A DNA stretch of 64,000 bases from the NCBI RefSeq assembly GCF_032854445.1, contig NC_088302.1:9357338-9421337 (forward strand), written 5' to 3'. The notes under the pieces are model-generated. The model made no database searches and was not told the DNA's origin. It saw only the letters and a program-made list of their open reading frames with translations. This stretch comes from Liolophura sinensis (Eukaryota > Mollusca > Polyplacophora > Chitonida > Chitonidae). Below, in pieces: positions 25,501 to 33,787 of this stretch. A program made the translations under genes and the position numbers. Numbering within the stretch: position 1 is the stretch's first letter; each line of letters starts with the position of its first letter.

Positions 25501-28500
25501 CTGCATTGTGGACATTGTGCGTTCTCTGCAATGTGGACACTGTGTCCTCTGCATTGTTGACACAGTGTGTTCTCTGCATTGTTGACACTTTGTGTTATCT
25601 GCAATGTTGACACTGTGTGTTCTCTGCAATATGGACAATGTGGACACTGTTCTCTGTGTTGTGGACACTGTGTGTTCTCTGCATTGTTGATACTTTGTGT
25701 TCTCTGCAATGTAGACACTTTGTTCTCTGCATTGTGGATGCTGTGTGTTCTCTGCATAAGTACATACATATAAAGCATGCATTATTTTCCAGCTACCTTG
25801 AAAGAATAAATTTCCAGCACTGTATGACCTCGAAACAGAACACTGTTCCACGGCAGCGTGGATATAGTAAGATCCTACCATCGGGCTATTCACTTCACAC
25901 AAAATTTGGATATTGTGGGTAATTTTACAGTGTTGTAGCTTTGGAATTACACTTATCTGTTCTATACAGTTGTTTATAAACATTACATGTATATGGCCAT
26001 TTTTACAGTTATGGTATGCATTAAATATGCCAAGTCGCATTTCTGTTTAGGTCGGGTTTGGTCGTGTTGGTTATGTACATGAATAAACATGTACATTATC
26101 TGTGTACATGTATGTTAGAATGCAGACCTGTCATTGAGTCATGTTTGACCATTATTACAGGAAAAACGTCGCCTGGCCATCAACAATGCCAAACGTCAGT
26201 GGGAGGTAATGCAAGGCTCACTTATACATCACACCGGTAAACTGGGCAAAATGCCTGATCTGTATGCAAACCACGTAGGGACATTTTCCACAGCCGATGT
26301 CATAAGGCATACACGCTCAGAAACGCTAGAAGACAAAGATGAGGTTTCCTCTGTCAGGTTTGTCCTTTTTCTCTCTTTAGACCTTTTCAGATGAAGACAC
26401 ATAATAACTTGGATTCTGTTAACTTTAACTGTGTACACGTGGTGATTGCCATGTAATGTTATATAAAAAAAAAGATGTATATTGGGAAATTATTTATAAA
26501 GCACTTCATGAACTACAACTGTTACTATTTTTTGCTCATGGTAATTCTCACTAAGTCATGTAATGTTGTAAAAACATGTGTTTTGAGAAATTGATGTCCT
26601 TCTTATTCCAATCTCAATGTAAGCTGCAAGGAAACAGTTTCTCAAAGTTATATTTTTTTGTCAAAGGGTTAAAATAAAACTGCTCATAAAAAAAGGAAAT
26701 TTAAGACAAACTTAATGTATGTTATACAATGTAGTGACCTAGCAAGTCGACCTCAGAGCAGCACGAGTGTTCGAAGTGCTCCGACGGAACCCTATGGAGA
26801 TGGAACAAGGTCAAGGCCAGGCTCACGAGGAAAGGGAGATAAACCCTCACTGACACCTTTGAAAGAAACCATGACATTTGCGTGAGTGAAAGTTTGAACA
26901 AGTGATAGGAGTTAAAGTCACAGGTGTTCCTTTCCATATGAATGATTGACGTTCATCTATGAATTTTGTCCTGGAGCTATTCTGTTTTTGTTAAAGGATT
27001 GTTACCAGCAGAAAGGTGTGAGTTCTAAGAAAAAGCACACCCAGCATGTTTCATTCTTGTGCAAAGTAATACTCAAATACAAATGCAAAATTTTATCCAA
27101 ACTTTTTTGCCTTCCCAACAAATTTTCATGTTTTATATATCCTCACATGAGGTTAATTTCTATGTAATCAACTCCTCCTATGGCACTACCATCTACTTTA
27201 TCTTATGTACATACTGCAATGCACAAAAACATTGGATAACTCTGACACAAGCTCTAATCCTACAGGGCCCCTGGATCTAAGGGAGGTAACTCTGAGATGA
27301 GTCACTTGGCAGATCTGGAGGCAGACAAGCTGAGTATTTATGGTCCTGGTGCAATGGAAGCTTTAGACAAGAACTGGGGTATACATGCTGCAGGGGCTGT
27401 CACCACTATCACCTTCAAATTTATAGACTTTGATGTCATCTCAAAACATCTGCATAAAATCAGAACACGATTTCCATCCGTCCATGTAAGTGCCCCAATT
27501 ACATTCACCTATCCTATATGGTGCATAAATCATGCTGAAGAATTCATGGTATCAGGTGACAGATGATTCAAGGTGACACTCATCTGATATGATAGCATTC
27601 TAGTCAGGTTGTTGGTTTTACATTTTTTTTGTGTACTACTTTTTAAGCATTGTCATGAACAGCAGATAAAGTTAAGACAAAATGTATTGTCATCAGTAAT
27701 TAGGTTTATTTAGTTGATAAAGGCTGTGTCATCTATGAAGTCCAGCAGTTCCCCACCCTTGTAGTTGTGGGTTCAGGTTTGAATCTCATCATCTTATCTG
27801 TAGCATTATGTGGTACTTGCAGAGATGCAGTAGTTCGCTCTGATTTGATTAGTTAAGTTTTGAAGTGGCTTACATTTGAAATATTGGTACTGTTAAAGAA
27901 GATAAATATTGGCCAAGTCTCATTTACAATGTAATTGAATGGGGTGAATTTTTTTGTTACATATTATTAGAACCAGTATCAGTTGATAACTCTGTCATTT
28001 ATTCTCTTGGATGCTGAGCCAGTCATTTGAATCATTCAATCACGGCATGTTTTGCAGACCCTGGTGTTCAGTGCGACCAACATTCGGTGCCTTCAGCAGC
28101 TGAACGCGCTGTCCAATGTCCGGAGACTGGAGAACCTAACGATAGACGTGGAAGGGAATCCCGTAACCAAGTTTACACACTGGAGGATTTACACTCTCTT
28201 CAGACTCGCTCATTTTAACCTCAAGAAAATCAATGATATTGAGGTAAAGAAAATTCACCAAGATTTTAATACTTATGTGGTGGATATTTTAATCCGCTTA
28301 TTCAGTCTTTATTTATTAGATAATTGAGATATTGATAGTTTGGTTTTCTTTTACCAATTTGAGATTTTTTTTTTCACCAGATAAAAGTAAAGTTATATCT
28401 GTTTACATGCAGAACCTGGTGTGACTTTTTAAATGATATATTTTACAGTTTGATTACCTGAAAGGATTAGTGTTCTGATTAGTTTTTTATTCATAATTAG

Positions 28501-31500
28501 CTATTCCTGCTAATATTGTTATTGTGTTGTTAATATATTGTTAAATTGAGTGTAAAAAAATATTGGAAAAAAGCACAGTAATCTGAGTAATATGGCATTA
28601 AAATCACTAGATAATGAGGCTGGGTTTATGCATTTTTTCCGTCAAAACTCAGTAGTCTTTGCCGTATGACGTTATACAAGTCCAACCTTTTTCGAACTGT
28701 CAGAGCTTCTCCATTTAGCTTGGTGTTAAAAAAAGCCACACAAGTCTAACAAATTGTGAACTGTATTCAACAACGCGATGGCCTTTGACAGCTATGGAAA
28801 TACTAGCGGTCTCTAACACGCTACAGAGGACAATGAAAATCGAAAACAATCCAAATCTAATCATGTTACTTAACTGCATAATTCAAGAATTAATGACTAG
28901 GGTTGAAATACTGAGTGTTGATTAAAATTACTCATCAAAGGTGCGAAATCAGGTGACATCTCTTTAGAAACTGCCCCAGGTAGGTGCGAAAGCAATCTTA
29001 CGGTGACAGTCCATCCGTCATTGTTTTAATCTCTGATCCAGGTTATGAGGATTAGCGACATTGCAGGAAACAAAAGAGGATTAAAGCCACGCTTCATAGT
29101 ACCTGTTGGGAAAATTAAACAGTTGTAAGAATTTTTTTTTTCGTAATGCTGTGATTAAATGACAAAAATTAATACCTGTGAACCCATTTTTGAAGTAAAT
29201 CCACTCGGGGAATAGAATGATATTTATTGTGAATCTGACAGAAACAAAGAATAGTAAATATTAAATCTGATACACACACAAAATGTAGACCTACAGTGTA
29301 AAACAGGATAACGCTATAGCTTAACAGTCCGCATTGTCAGTATGGTTGGAAATGCCTGGTTAAAGATCAAATTCAACGTCTGGAAACTCGGAATCTGAAG
29401 GCTGATCAGAGATGTCAGTGTCTTAAATCGAAACTTCAACTTCATCCACTGTGGGCTCAAAGTGATATAGCAGTATGTTTGCTTCTGTGTACGTAGAATC
29501 CATCTCGAAAATGACATCGTTTTGATACGAATTGCCAGGTTATACGGGCCAGCTAGGCTTTGGTTGGCCATCTTTGACGTCACCGGCTGAGCTTTACATG
29601 GTGATCAGCCAGGGTAGTAAATCTATTGGTTTTGGTGGATTTAGAGTCATGATTAGGTTTCTAAGAGGCCCTCCTAGTAACACGCTGTTGAGCAGGTTAT
29701 ATTCTTTATACTTGGGACAAGTAGCTAAATCTGGACACTAATCCTTTAATTCCTGAACATTTTGTGTAAGAAAGAGCAACTTTCAGTGAAACGGGCTCAC
29801 CTTTTGGGAGACAAAACTATATTGGTTGAGTGGACGAATTTGAGGCATCACCAAACGCATCATTCCATCAGTCTACACAGAATAATGCCCTCAGAATATG
29901 CCTGAATAAATACCATGCAATGATGTCATATATGGATATTTTAAAATGCTTACTGTGTCTTTATTTAATGGGTAATTCAGATATTGATAGCCTGGTTTTC
30001 TTTTACCAATGTGAGATATTTAGGTGGTGGGGGGGTGGGGGGGGGGGGGAACCATAAAAAAGTATCAAAAAAGTAAAGTTACATCTGTTTCCACTAAGAA
30101 CCTGGTGACACCAAAAGCATCATTTCATCGGTCTACACAAAATAATGCCCTCAGAATATGACTGAATAAATACCATGCAAATATGTAAAGAGGTCAAAAA
30201 TCACAGTAGTGCTTATGTTTTGTTTTTTTCCCCCACTCAAACAACAGTGGTCAGAATTTAGGGTATAAATCTGACCAATGTCATATATGTGAATTGTTCT
30301 TGATAACAGCATTAAATAGCTGTCAGATGTAGAAATCATGGCCGCCATGCTACATGTCTGCATGTCAGTGACAATGTCTTAAACACTGTAAATAAATACT
30401 TAATTAAATTTCAACCTCTCTTATTTTTATTTAGGTGTCATCAAGCGACATAGCACAAGCAGAACGATTGTTTGGTTCCCTGTCACACCTGACGACATCA
30501 CAGTTACCTCCATCCCGTCTTCTCTCATTGTTAGGGGAAAGTAGGTCAGTGCTGGCTCGTTCGTGTTTTAACTTAATGCGTGTAACATTAATACTGTAGT
30601 TGTGCTGTGGTCTCTTCATAATTGGAAATAAAACAGTGTCAGTAGTTGTTAACATCTACCGTAGTATCTCACAGGCACAATGATGCTTCAGCAGAGGAAT
30701 CTCCCTTTGTAGTTTGTCAGCCATTGTCAACTAGCATATACAAATTGTACATGTGCAGCAATGAAATCAGTGCAACCAGTACAGTTACTGAATTAGCACT
30801 TCATATAGTGTTTTTATGTTACAGTGTACAAAGTCAAACACATAGCATATTAACATTAGTACTATTACATAATAATGTGGTCACTTCACAGTACAAAAAA
30901 AACATCAATCTGTCACAATGTGGTAATTCAAAAATCACATTTTGTATCCCTGTCTGTAGATCTTTGTTTAGTTTTGTAATTTTTAATGAATGTTTAGAAA
31001 TATGGTAATCCGCCGATGGTTGTGGGTTTCCCCTGGCTCTACCTGGTTTTCTCCCGCCATTATGCTGGCCACTATCGTATAAGTGAAATATTCTTGAGTA
31101 TAATGTAAAACATCAATCAAATAAATAAATAAAGTTACTGTTCATACAAAGTAAAGAATATGACCCTACCACCTACCCCCCATCCATCAACTAATCTGTT
31201 TTTTTGCTTTGTAAGACTTTTGTCTTTTTGCAAGTGTAAATCCATATTTTAGGATATGTATGTTTCTTTGTGATTCTTTACACGTATTATGACTGAATTG
31301 TTGACAGATTCACATCCTTTATTTGACAGGAGAAAACAGATCATGGCTCTATATGAGGACAAGTCACGGAGATCAGAAGTGAAAACCACAGAGCGACCCC
31401 CAGGGGAGTTTGTGGGACGATCAGGTCTGGGTTACACACCGCCAGTAGCAGACACCAAAACAGTAAGTGAATGAGTGATGGATTGTGGCCATGTCAGTAA

Positions 31501-33403
31501 TACCAAAACAGTAATTGTGCTCAAATGTCCTGCATTTCTGTGTGCAAAGAGATATAAGTGAAACTAGAAAAACTCCTAAAGGACAAGACAGCACCTGGCT
31601 AAAACATATTTCAGTCGAAAGCAGGATTCTCAAGCTTTCTAAAAAGTATCATACTTTATTATTTTAACAAGACTTCACCGAATAACATGTAGATCAAAAT
31701 GACAATACTGCACAAATAGCTGGTGTGAATTGAAGCAGACGTCTAGCTAATTTCATTCAATCAAAGATATTGCTGTCAGATTGTGTGGCCTAAGCTGTGA
31801 CATTCAGTCTGTGAAGTAACATAAGATAACAAAGAACTACTGCATAAGATATCATTTTGAGATTGTTTACAATGATTTAGTGACGTGTAGCCCAAGGGCC
31901 ATTTCAAACAGTGTTGGGGGATAGGTGTGTATCATTTACGGACCACTACAGATGTAAAATTAGTTGATTTACAAGCTGTGTAATATCCAAGGACGGTATC
32001 ACAAATTATGTCCGACAGTTGCATACTGCCTCAGCTCAAACAGCATTCATCTCCTCAGTAGACTTTAGGCCTACTTAGACACGCTGTTCAAATTATACAT
32101 ATATATTTTTTGTCATTCATTTTAGTGTTTATATTAAATAACAAATATCGGAGTGTGAAAAATTCATTAAAGATACCAAAGGTTCATGGGAATGAGAAGA
32201 CAACATCTCACTTGACAGTGCTTAAATTGAATTAATTCTTATGATATCATTTTTCTTTTCTCTAAATTTATTAGAATTGAAGAATTTAAATTTTGCTCTG
32301 TTATCTTTCTCGCATACATGAGATGATTTTTTTTCTTGTTTTCTTAAAATACAGTAAAATTATTGATATGCCGTTTTCAAGCCGAGGTGCTTTCTCTGGC
32401 GTTCGTGATAACTGTGTCAGCACTGCTTCCATCTTAGAAGCATTTAGATCAGCCTCAGTGGTGCTTAGGCCTGCATTTATTTCAAAATTGAGCTTGAATC
32501 TAGTTGTACAACAGTCCTATTGTAATTTTGTAAACATTTACCAGGGGTCAAAATCACCAGCACAACCCCTCCGAAGGCTAGGACCTGAACCAGGAATACC
32601 CCGGCCATGCATCTACAGGCTACTTAAACTGTAAATGATATAGCAGGCCTACTTGATCACAGTTCAAGCAGTTAAAGAACTATCCTTTGAATTTCAGTAT
32701 GTCCAATTTTCGAGAAAGCTATTTATCACTTGGACCTTCATCGCCAAAATCTACATCTACATCTGCCACTGCTACTGCATTGACTATAATACAGAAAATA
32801 CCTTAGACGTTAGAGAGCTAGAGCAAACGTGACGTCACCTTGCTGTTGATAATGGAGACGCACTGAAGCTGTGTCAAGACGAAGTTTCACTAAATCTTTA
32901 CTGGGTTTAAAAAGATCTAAGAAAATATTTAATGCTGGTTTAAGATACTTTGAATGGTAGTCTTTCAGTGGACATAAATGTTTATAGTCAGGTGCTGTCT
33001 TTCACTTCAAGTGGATCAAATAAGTAGAAAAATAAATATCTTTTTATATATATCACAAGACAGAGCAGTTGATAATAATGTAGCCTTAAAAGATGTGTAT
33101 TTTGAGTGACTTGGAATCATTTACCATAATGTATATTACAAACATGATGAAAAGTGTCATAATTGAACTCTCAAGTGCACGTACAAACTTTTCATATTTC
33201 AGAGCCAGTCATCTCATGCTGATGTTGCAAAGAGCTATGTGGCAGAAGTGGTAAAGGACACGCTGTATTGTGACAGAAAAAACAACGAGCTTCGACGCAT
33301 TTGGCCGCAGCTATTTTACGAAATGGTGAAAGATGCAGTTTTAGAAATGACAGACATTAAATCCTATATGAAAAAGTGTATGGAGGAAATAGAAAGAAGC
33401 TGA
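3705..33403 (+). CDS. LRRC49: LRRC49-like, tubulin polyglutamylase complex subunit (14 exons, N-terminus missing)
   Basis: Seen: 14 exons with GT-AG borders join in one frame: 3705-3810, 8536-8739, 8840-8906, 9572-9715, 10112-10173, 22627-22774, 23785-23868, 26161-26357, 26735-26881, 27266-27485, 28058-28243, 30435-30544, 31330-31462 and 33203-33403 (stop). They give about 669 codons, against my recollection of a human protein a little under 700 residues. Order of parts: an N-terminal linker, SDS22-type leucine-rich repeats (DLYDNQIEEISGL, LDLHGNQI, LRVLNLAGN), a cap with LDGNP and QLDMKRIT, a charged coiled coil (KEEEKKRE), then a conserved C-terminal domain (SIYGPGAMEALDKNW, GNPVTKFTHW, WPQLFYEMVKDAV). 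Known: LRRC49 is a non-catalytic subunit of the TTLL1 tubulin polyglutamylase complex that glutamylates axonemal and neuronal microtubules. The first retained exon begins with two bases of a split codon, so at least one upstream exon is missing; I could not place it. The family call is very secure. Confidence 0.95.
5964..6461 (+). CDS. unrecognised 165-codon open frame, possible decayed mobile gene or exon
   Basis: An open frame inside an LRRC49 intron starts MDDSTVSLFHSSNNETHGSL and contains the acidic SSDEDEEPF, CNLCISGACAKMK and KLHWTVIKRALESR. A pyrimidine run and acag acceptor lie at about 5838. I recognise no family. It could be an exon remnant of a transposon-borne gene; coding status is uncertain. 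Confidence 0.25.
   Translation: MDDSTVSLFHSSNNETHGSLERREEVVYSSDEDEEPFPYPKLSGKHRYGVKAIRKLNFPCDLIKKETFSNNTRESVLYCNLCISGACAKMKLYNTFRVSSTEGKLHWTVIKRALESRQTNTLFSKINVFAVVGIIGYNAMEARGLDPSAVSSMTLDYASQFVWCI
6715..6807 (+). pseudogene. possible THAP-domain scrap
   Basis: A 30-codon frame reads MIPCPSVACNSNNTRQNTVK, then LHTWPKNATD and a stop. The C-x4-C spacing and LHTWPKN recall the start of a THAP zinc finger (C-x2-4-C then FHxFPxD), which also occurs in P-element and Kolobok transposases. The second Cys-His half was not found. The match is weak. Confidence 0.25.
7769..7958 (+). mobile_element. tRNA-derived SINE, internally deleted
   Basis: The head gcctccgtggccaaggtggt holds an A-box-like tggccaaggtgg. 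It is followed by the body (cctgtggatggtcatggg) and tail (tcgagtacagcg, aaataaataaa). The B-box segment is missing. Confidence 0.85.
8536..8739 (+). CDS. LRRC49: LRRC49 exon, first leucine-rich repeats
   Basis: The exon runs from ttttccag to aacag|gtaggt with phase 2 on both sides. It encodes RRLTVCPVLEGED, then repeats around LLNYQHNLITRIQ and LIFLDLYDNQIEEISGL, ending LMLGNN. These match vertebrate LRRC49 closely. Confidence 0.95.
8840..8906 (+). CDS. LRRC49: LRRC49 exon, one leucine-rich repeat
   Basis: This is a 67-nt exon (ttttcag to accag|gtaagc). It encodes IKKIENLDSLLKL and DVLDLHGNQ, one SDS22-like repeat, and ends in phase 0. It is too short to stand out as an open frame. Confidence 0.95.
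9572..9715 (+). CDS. LRRC49: LRRC49 exon, two leucine-rich repeats
   Basis: The 144-nt, phase 0-0 exon follows cccctgacag and ends at tgtg|gtgagt. It encodes ITMIEKLNHLAELRVLNLAG and LAELNLRRNKIKCV, two repeats with the usual L and N scaffold positions. Confidence 0.95.
10112..10173 (+). CDS. LRRC49: LRRC49 exon, last leucine-rich repeat
   Basis: The 62-nt exon (ttgccttgtag to gtcag|gtgaga) encodes TEVDNLPCIMRLFLSFNDIV and ends in phase 2. The codon split here is completed by the first base of the exon at 22627, restoring SF-EDISC, which aligns with vertebrate SFDSVSC. The following intron is over 12 kb. Confidence 0.95.
10589..10714 (-). mobile_element. tRNA-derived SINE, internally deleted
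   Basis: This is a minus-strand copy. On the plus strand, tttatttgattggtgttata (tail) joins across a T run to caaccacattggtgagaggc and gactgagccataggggccc (head). About half of the body is missing. Confidence 0.85.
11651..11834 (+). mobile_element. tRNA-derived SINE with intact A and B boxes, 3' truncated
   Basis: The A box is seen in gcctccgtggccaagtggtt and the B box in tgtgagttcaagtccaactc, so it is a good example of the tRNA-like head of this family. The distal body and tail are replaced by cttcaattaaataagtagat. Confidence 0.85.
12056..12223 (+). mobile_element. tRNA-derived SINE, internally deleted
   Basis: The head (gcctccctggctgagggggt) runs directly into the body (gcaacctgcggatggtcgat, ggccgccgttgtataagtga) and the tail (caaataaataaatca). 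The B-box part is deleted. Confidence 0.87.
13111..14530. mobile_element. candidate non-autonomous DNA transposon with subterminal repeats
   Basis: The left block 13111-13214 has iterated ggacaaaaaccc and gggcaaaagcc words. The right block 14432-14530 has the reverse-complement words (ggttttgtccggggg, ggttttgcccggggg). The two blocks are inverted relative to each other around 1.2 kb of AT-rich sequence with no supported frame. No clear target-site duplication was found, so the exact ends are uncertain. Confidence 0.55.
15626..15733 (+). CDS. candidate alternative first exon of LRRC49 (or of a nested gene)
   Basis: An ATG at 15626 opens 36 codons reading MARMNSYRSNRKLRRPKSAG, then RTRNVSMIKLEDFEIV. 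They end at a consensus donor (ttgg|gtaagtg) in phase 2. An in-frame TAG lies at 15593. The peptide is basic and not recognised. Phase 2 is what the exon at 22627 needs, so splicing would give an LRRC49 isoform that lacks most leucine-rich repeats. Inserting it after the 10112-10173 exon would instead give an early stop. Coding status is inferred from composition and donor only. Confidence 0.45.
16226..16379 (+). mobile_element. tRNA-derived SINE, 5' truncated
   Basis: Only body and tail remain: tgccagcaacctgcggatgg, taatgctggctgccgtcata, acaccaatcaaataaagaaa. Confidence 0.88.
16849..17060. repeat. cluster of imperfect gaac-n-gttc dyads
   Basis: Words such as gaacgcgctgttcac (about 16851 and 17000) and gaaccgctgttcac (about 16949) recur, with weaker forms between them. 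Each is an imperfect palindrome. The cluster may be a degenerate tandem repeat. A resemblance to steroid-receptor half-sites (GAACA/TGTTC) is noted but not supported. Confidence 0.35.
19262..19712 (+). repeat. degenerate tandem repeat with embedded TA microsatellite
   Basis: Variants of gtggcaagatttggatgta recur at least six times across the interval with irregular spacing. A (TA)n run at 19471-19506 continues as (gatata)n to about 19528. Open frames here (YIYIYIYI) are artefacts of the microsatellite. Confidence 0.7.
20824..20978 (+). CDS. candidate alternative first exon of LRRC49 (or of a nested gene)
   Basis: The ATG at 20824 follows in-frame TGA codons at 20767, 20773 and 20782. It opens about 51 codons: MSMTSRKPRPKLFLPEHASR, then SYHLEPLGEWSQQRLQEALQ. 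The exon ends at accaa|gtgagta in phase 2. GC content and codon use look coding compared with the AT-rich surroundings. The phase fits the exon at 22627, giving an alternative start for a protein with the LRR cap, coiled coil and C-terminal domain. I recognise no family. Confidence 0.5.
21341..21584 (+). mobile_element. tRNA-derived SINE, near full length
   Basis: Head ggggcctcagtgggttagca, B-box region gtgagtttgtccagctc, body taacctgcg, tail gtatgacgtaaaacaccaat then caaatatataaat. About 244 bp, diverged. Confidence 0.88.
22293..22650 (+). repeat. minisatellite whose unit is a splice acceptor plus exon start
   Basis: The unit is 29-32 bp (cagttttgaggacatatc then atgtgtgtatttt). The cag of successive units lies at 22321, 22350, 22381, 22410, 22441, 22472, 22501, 22530, 22561, 22592 and 22624. 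The last copy is the authentic acceptor and first codons of the LRRC49 exon at 22627. Degenerate relatives continue upstream to about 22155. Confidence 0.93.
22627..22774 (+). CDS. LRRC49: LRRC49 exon, LRR cap; 5' end lies in a minisatellite unit
   Basis: The exon starts after tttcag at 22626 and ends at cacg|gtgaga. It encodes FEDISCVGECSTLSELSLDG, then NPLTQES and QLKQLDMKRIT, matching vertebrate LRRC49. Its first 20 or so bases are the last unit of the tandem array at 22293-22650, so the authentic acceptor is preceded by at least ten near copies of itself. Confidence 0.93.
22868..23073 (+). mobile_element. MITE-like dispersed repeat A, copy 2
   Basis: It begins tactgtaaatcttcaacctt and ends tggttgaaagcttgaagatt. 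Internal words (cattaaagatgcaagcttca, gcaaattatttctctac) match copy 1 at 2544-2764. Confidence 0.72.
23785..23868 (+). CDS. LRRC49: LRRC49 exon, charged coiled coil
   Basis: The 84-nt, phase 0-0 exon (acctgcag to gtgaag|gtagct) encodes EEERRIAIVMARKEEEKKRE and INKMAIVK. It aligns with EEERRMASVLAKKEEEKKRE of the human protein and continues directly into EKRRLAINN in the next exon. Confidence 0.95.
24018..24254 (+). mobile_element. tRNA-derived SINE with perfect 14-bp target-site duplication
   Basis: It is a near full-length copy with B-box-like gtgagttcaagtccagctc and tail caaataaa. It is flanked by taatgtggacactg at 24004-24017 and again at 24255-24268. The duplicated target is itself one minisatellite unit. 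Confidence 0.92.
24257..25757 (+). repeat. 1.5 kb minisatellite, about 60 units of 23-25 bp
   Basis: Units alternate around tgtggacactgtgtgttctc plus tgcaa, and ttgttgacac variants, with lengths of mostly 25 and 23 bp. None of the three minus-strand frames of the unit contains a stop, so frames of 448, 510 and 408 codons (NNAENTQC, STMQRTHS and QQCREHTV types) overlap. Degenerate units also occur left of the SINE (about 23902-23985). Confidence 0.95.
26161..26357 (+). CDS. LRRC49: LRRC49 exon, helical linker
   Basis: The exon starts after ccattattacag and ends at gtcag|gtttgt (phase 2). It encodes EKRRLAINNAKRQWEVMQ, aligning with EKKRLTINNVARQWD, followed by a low-conservation linker with GTFSTADVIRHTRSE. 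Confidence 0.92.
26735..26881 (+). CDS. LRRC49: LRRC49 exon, Ser/Arg/Pro-rich linker
   Basis: The 147-nt exon (tgtag to ttgc|gtgagt) is phase 2 on both sides and encodes a disordered segment (DLASRPQSSTSVRSAP; SRPGSRGKGDK). I recognise no domain. It is kept because borders and phases fit both neighbours. Confidence 0.85.
27266..27485 (+). CDS. LRRC49: LRRC49 exon, start of conserved C-terminal domain
   Basis: The exon (cctacag to tccat|gtaagt) encodes LSIYGPGAMEALDKNWGIHA, aligning with LSLYGSGALESLDRNW, then VTTITFKFIDFDVI. This is the most conserved non-LRR block of the family. Confidence 0.95.
28058..28243 (+). CDS. LRRC49: LRRC49 exon, conserved C-terminal domain
   Basis: The 186-nt, phase 0-0 exon follows gttttgcag. 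It encodes LQQLNALSNVRRLENLTID, then EGNPVTKFTHWRIYTLFRLA and HFNLKKIN, matching the human QQFNALAQLRRIDQLTID block. Confidence 0.95.
28284..28423 (+). repeat. direct repeat, copy 1
   Basis: This segment is similar to 29936-30106. Shared words include gagatattgatagtttggtt against cagatattgatagcctggtt, ttttcttttaccaat, and aaagtaaagtta then agaacctggtg. The two copies flank about 1.5 kb in the LRRC49 intron. Confidence 0.75.
29314..29583 (-). pseudogene. decayed acidic coding fragment
   Basis: A minus-strand frame shifted from the longest open one reads MDSTYTEANILLYHFEPTVD, a stop, then DTDISDQPSDSEFPDVEFD and a stop. The YHFEP plus acidic pattern recalls N-termini of mobile-element-linked genes, but I cannot name the family. 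Two stops indicate decay. Confidence 0.3.
29844..30183 (+). repeat. direct repeat pair around 80 bp, with the second copy of the 28284 repeat
   Basis: 29844-29925 and 30106-30183 share acagaataatgccctcagaa-type words and ctgaataaataccatgcaa. Between them lies the second copy (29936-30106) of the repeat at 28284-28423 and a G-rich run (about 30022-30050). This suggests local segmental duplication. Confidence 0.7.
30435..30544 (+). CDS. LRRC49: LRRC49 exon
   Basis: The exon (atttag to agtag|gtcagt) encodes SSDIAQAERLFGSLSHL and LPPSRLLSLLGES, aligning with MIMAERLFGILAHV and YRLISILGDA. It ends in phase 2. Confidence 0.93.
31005..31132 (+). mobile_element. tRNA-derived SINE, 5' truncated
   Basis: Body and tail only: gccgatggttgtgggtttcc, cattatgctggccactatcg, tcaatcaaataaataaataa. 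Confidence 0.88.
31330..31462 (+). CDS. LRRC49: LRRC49 exon
   Basis: The 133-nt exon (ttgacag to aaaca|gtaagt) encodes RKQIMALYEDKSRR, aligning with RKKQFRYLLESK, then a variable basic and proline-rich stretch. It ends in phase 0. Confidence 0.9.
33203..33403 (+). CDS. LRRC49: LRRC49 terminal coding exon
   Basis: The exon starts after catatttcag and ends in TGA. It encodes YVAEVVKDTLYCDRKNNELR, then WPQLFYEMVKDAVLEMTD and YMKKCMEEIERS, matching the human C-terminus. An ATTAAA at about 33551 could be the polyadenylation signal, but this is weak. Confidence 0.95.
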   Translation, partial: SQSSHADVAKSYVAEVVKDTLYCDRKNNELRRIWPQLFYEMVKDAVLEMTDIKSYMKKCMEEIERS

Positions 33404-33638
33404 TATGAGGAAACTTGATTTACCAAAAGAACTAAGTACAGATGGGTTGTAGATACATGTACCTGGATAGCTTTTCAGGAAATTTTTGTAAGACTCTTCA
33501 CAACCTGCACAGGGATGTCCTGGTGAAAATATTGGTATCAATAAGGTTATTATTAAAGTTACAATAAGCTTTTGTCTGCACTATCCTTGACACTGAACAC
33601 TGTATCATGGAGCATGATTGGTTGAACAGTAAAGTCTG

Positions 33639-33787
33639 TGAGAAGGTCTGCCAGCAACCTGCAGAAAGTCGTGAGTTTCCCCCGAGCTCTGCTCGATTTC
33701 CTCCTGCCATAATGCCAGCCACTGTCATATAAGTGAAATATTCTTGAGTACGGCGTAAAACACCAGTCAAATAAATAATAAATAAAT
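33639..33787 (+). mobile_element. tRNA-derived SINE, 5' truncated
   Basis: Body and tail: tctgccagcaacctgcagaa, gagtacggcgtaaaacacca, caaataaataataaataaat. It lies about 240 bp after the LRRC49 stop and may be in its 3' UTR. Confidence 0.88.

Larger units (their letters stand above)
23869..26160. other. LRRC49 intron filled by a minisatellite
   Basis: About two thirds of this 2.3 kb intron is the 24257-25757 array, with a SINE at its left edge. The flanking exons join directly in the conserved protein (MAIVK to EKRRL), so no coding exon is expected inside despite frames of up to 510 codons. Confidence 0.9.

Noticed and set aside
24242..26040. Minus-strand frames of 408-510 codons
   Set aside because: They consist of minisatellite repeats without stops in any frame, lie inside an intron whose flanking exons join directly, and show no conserved domain.
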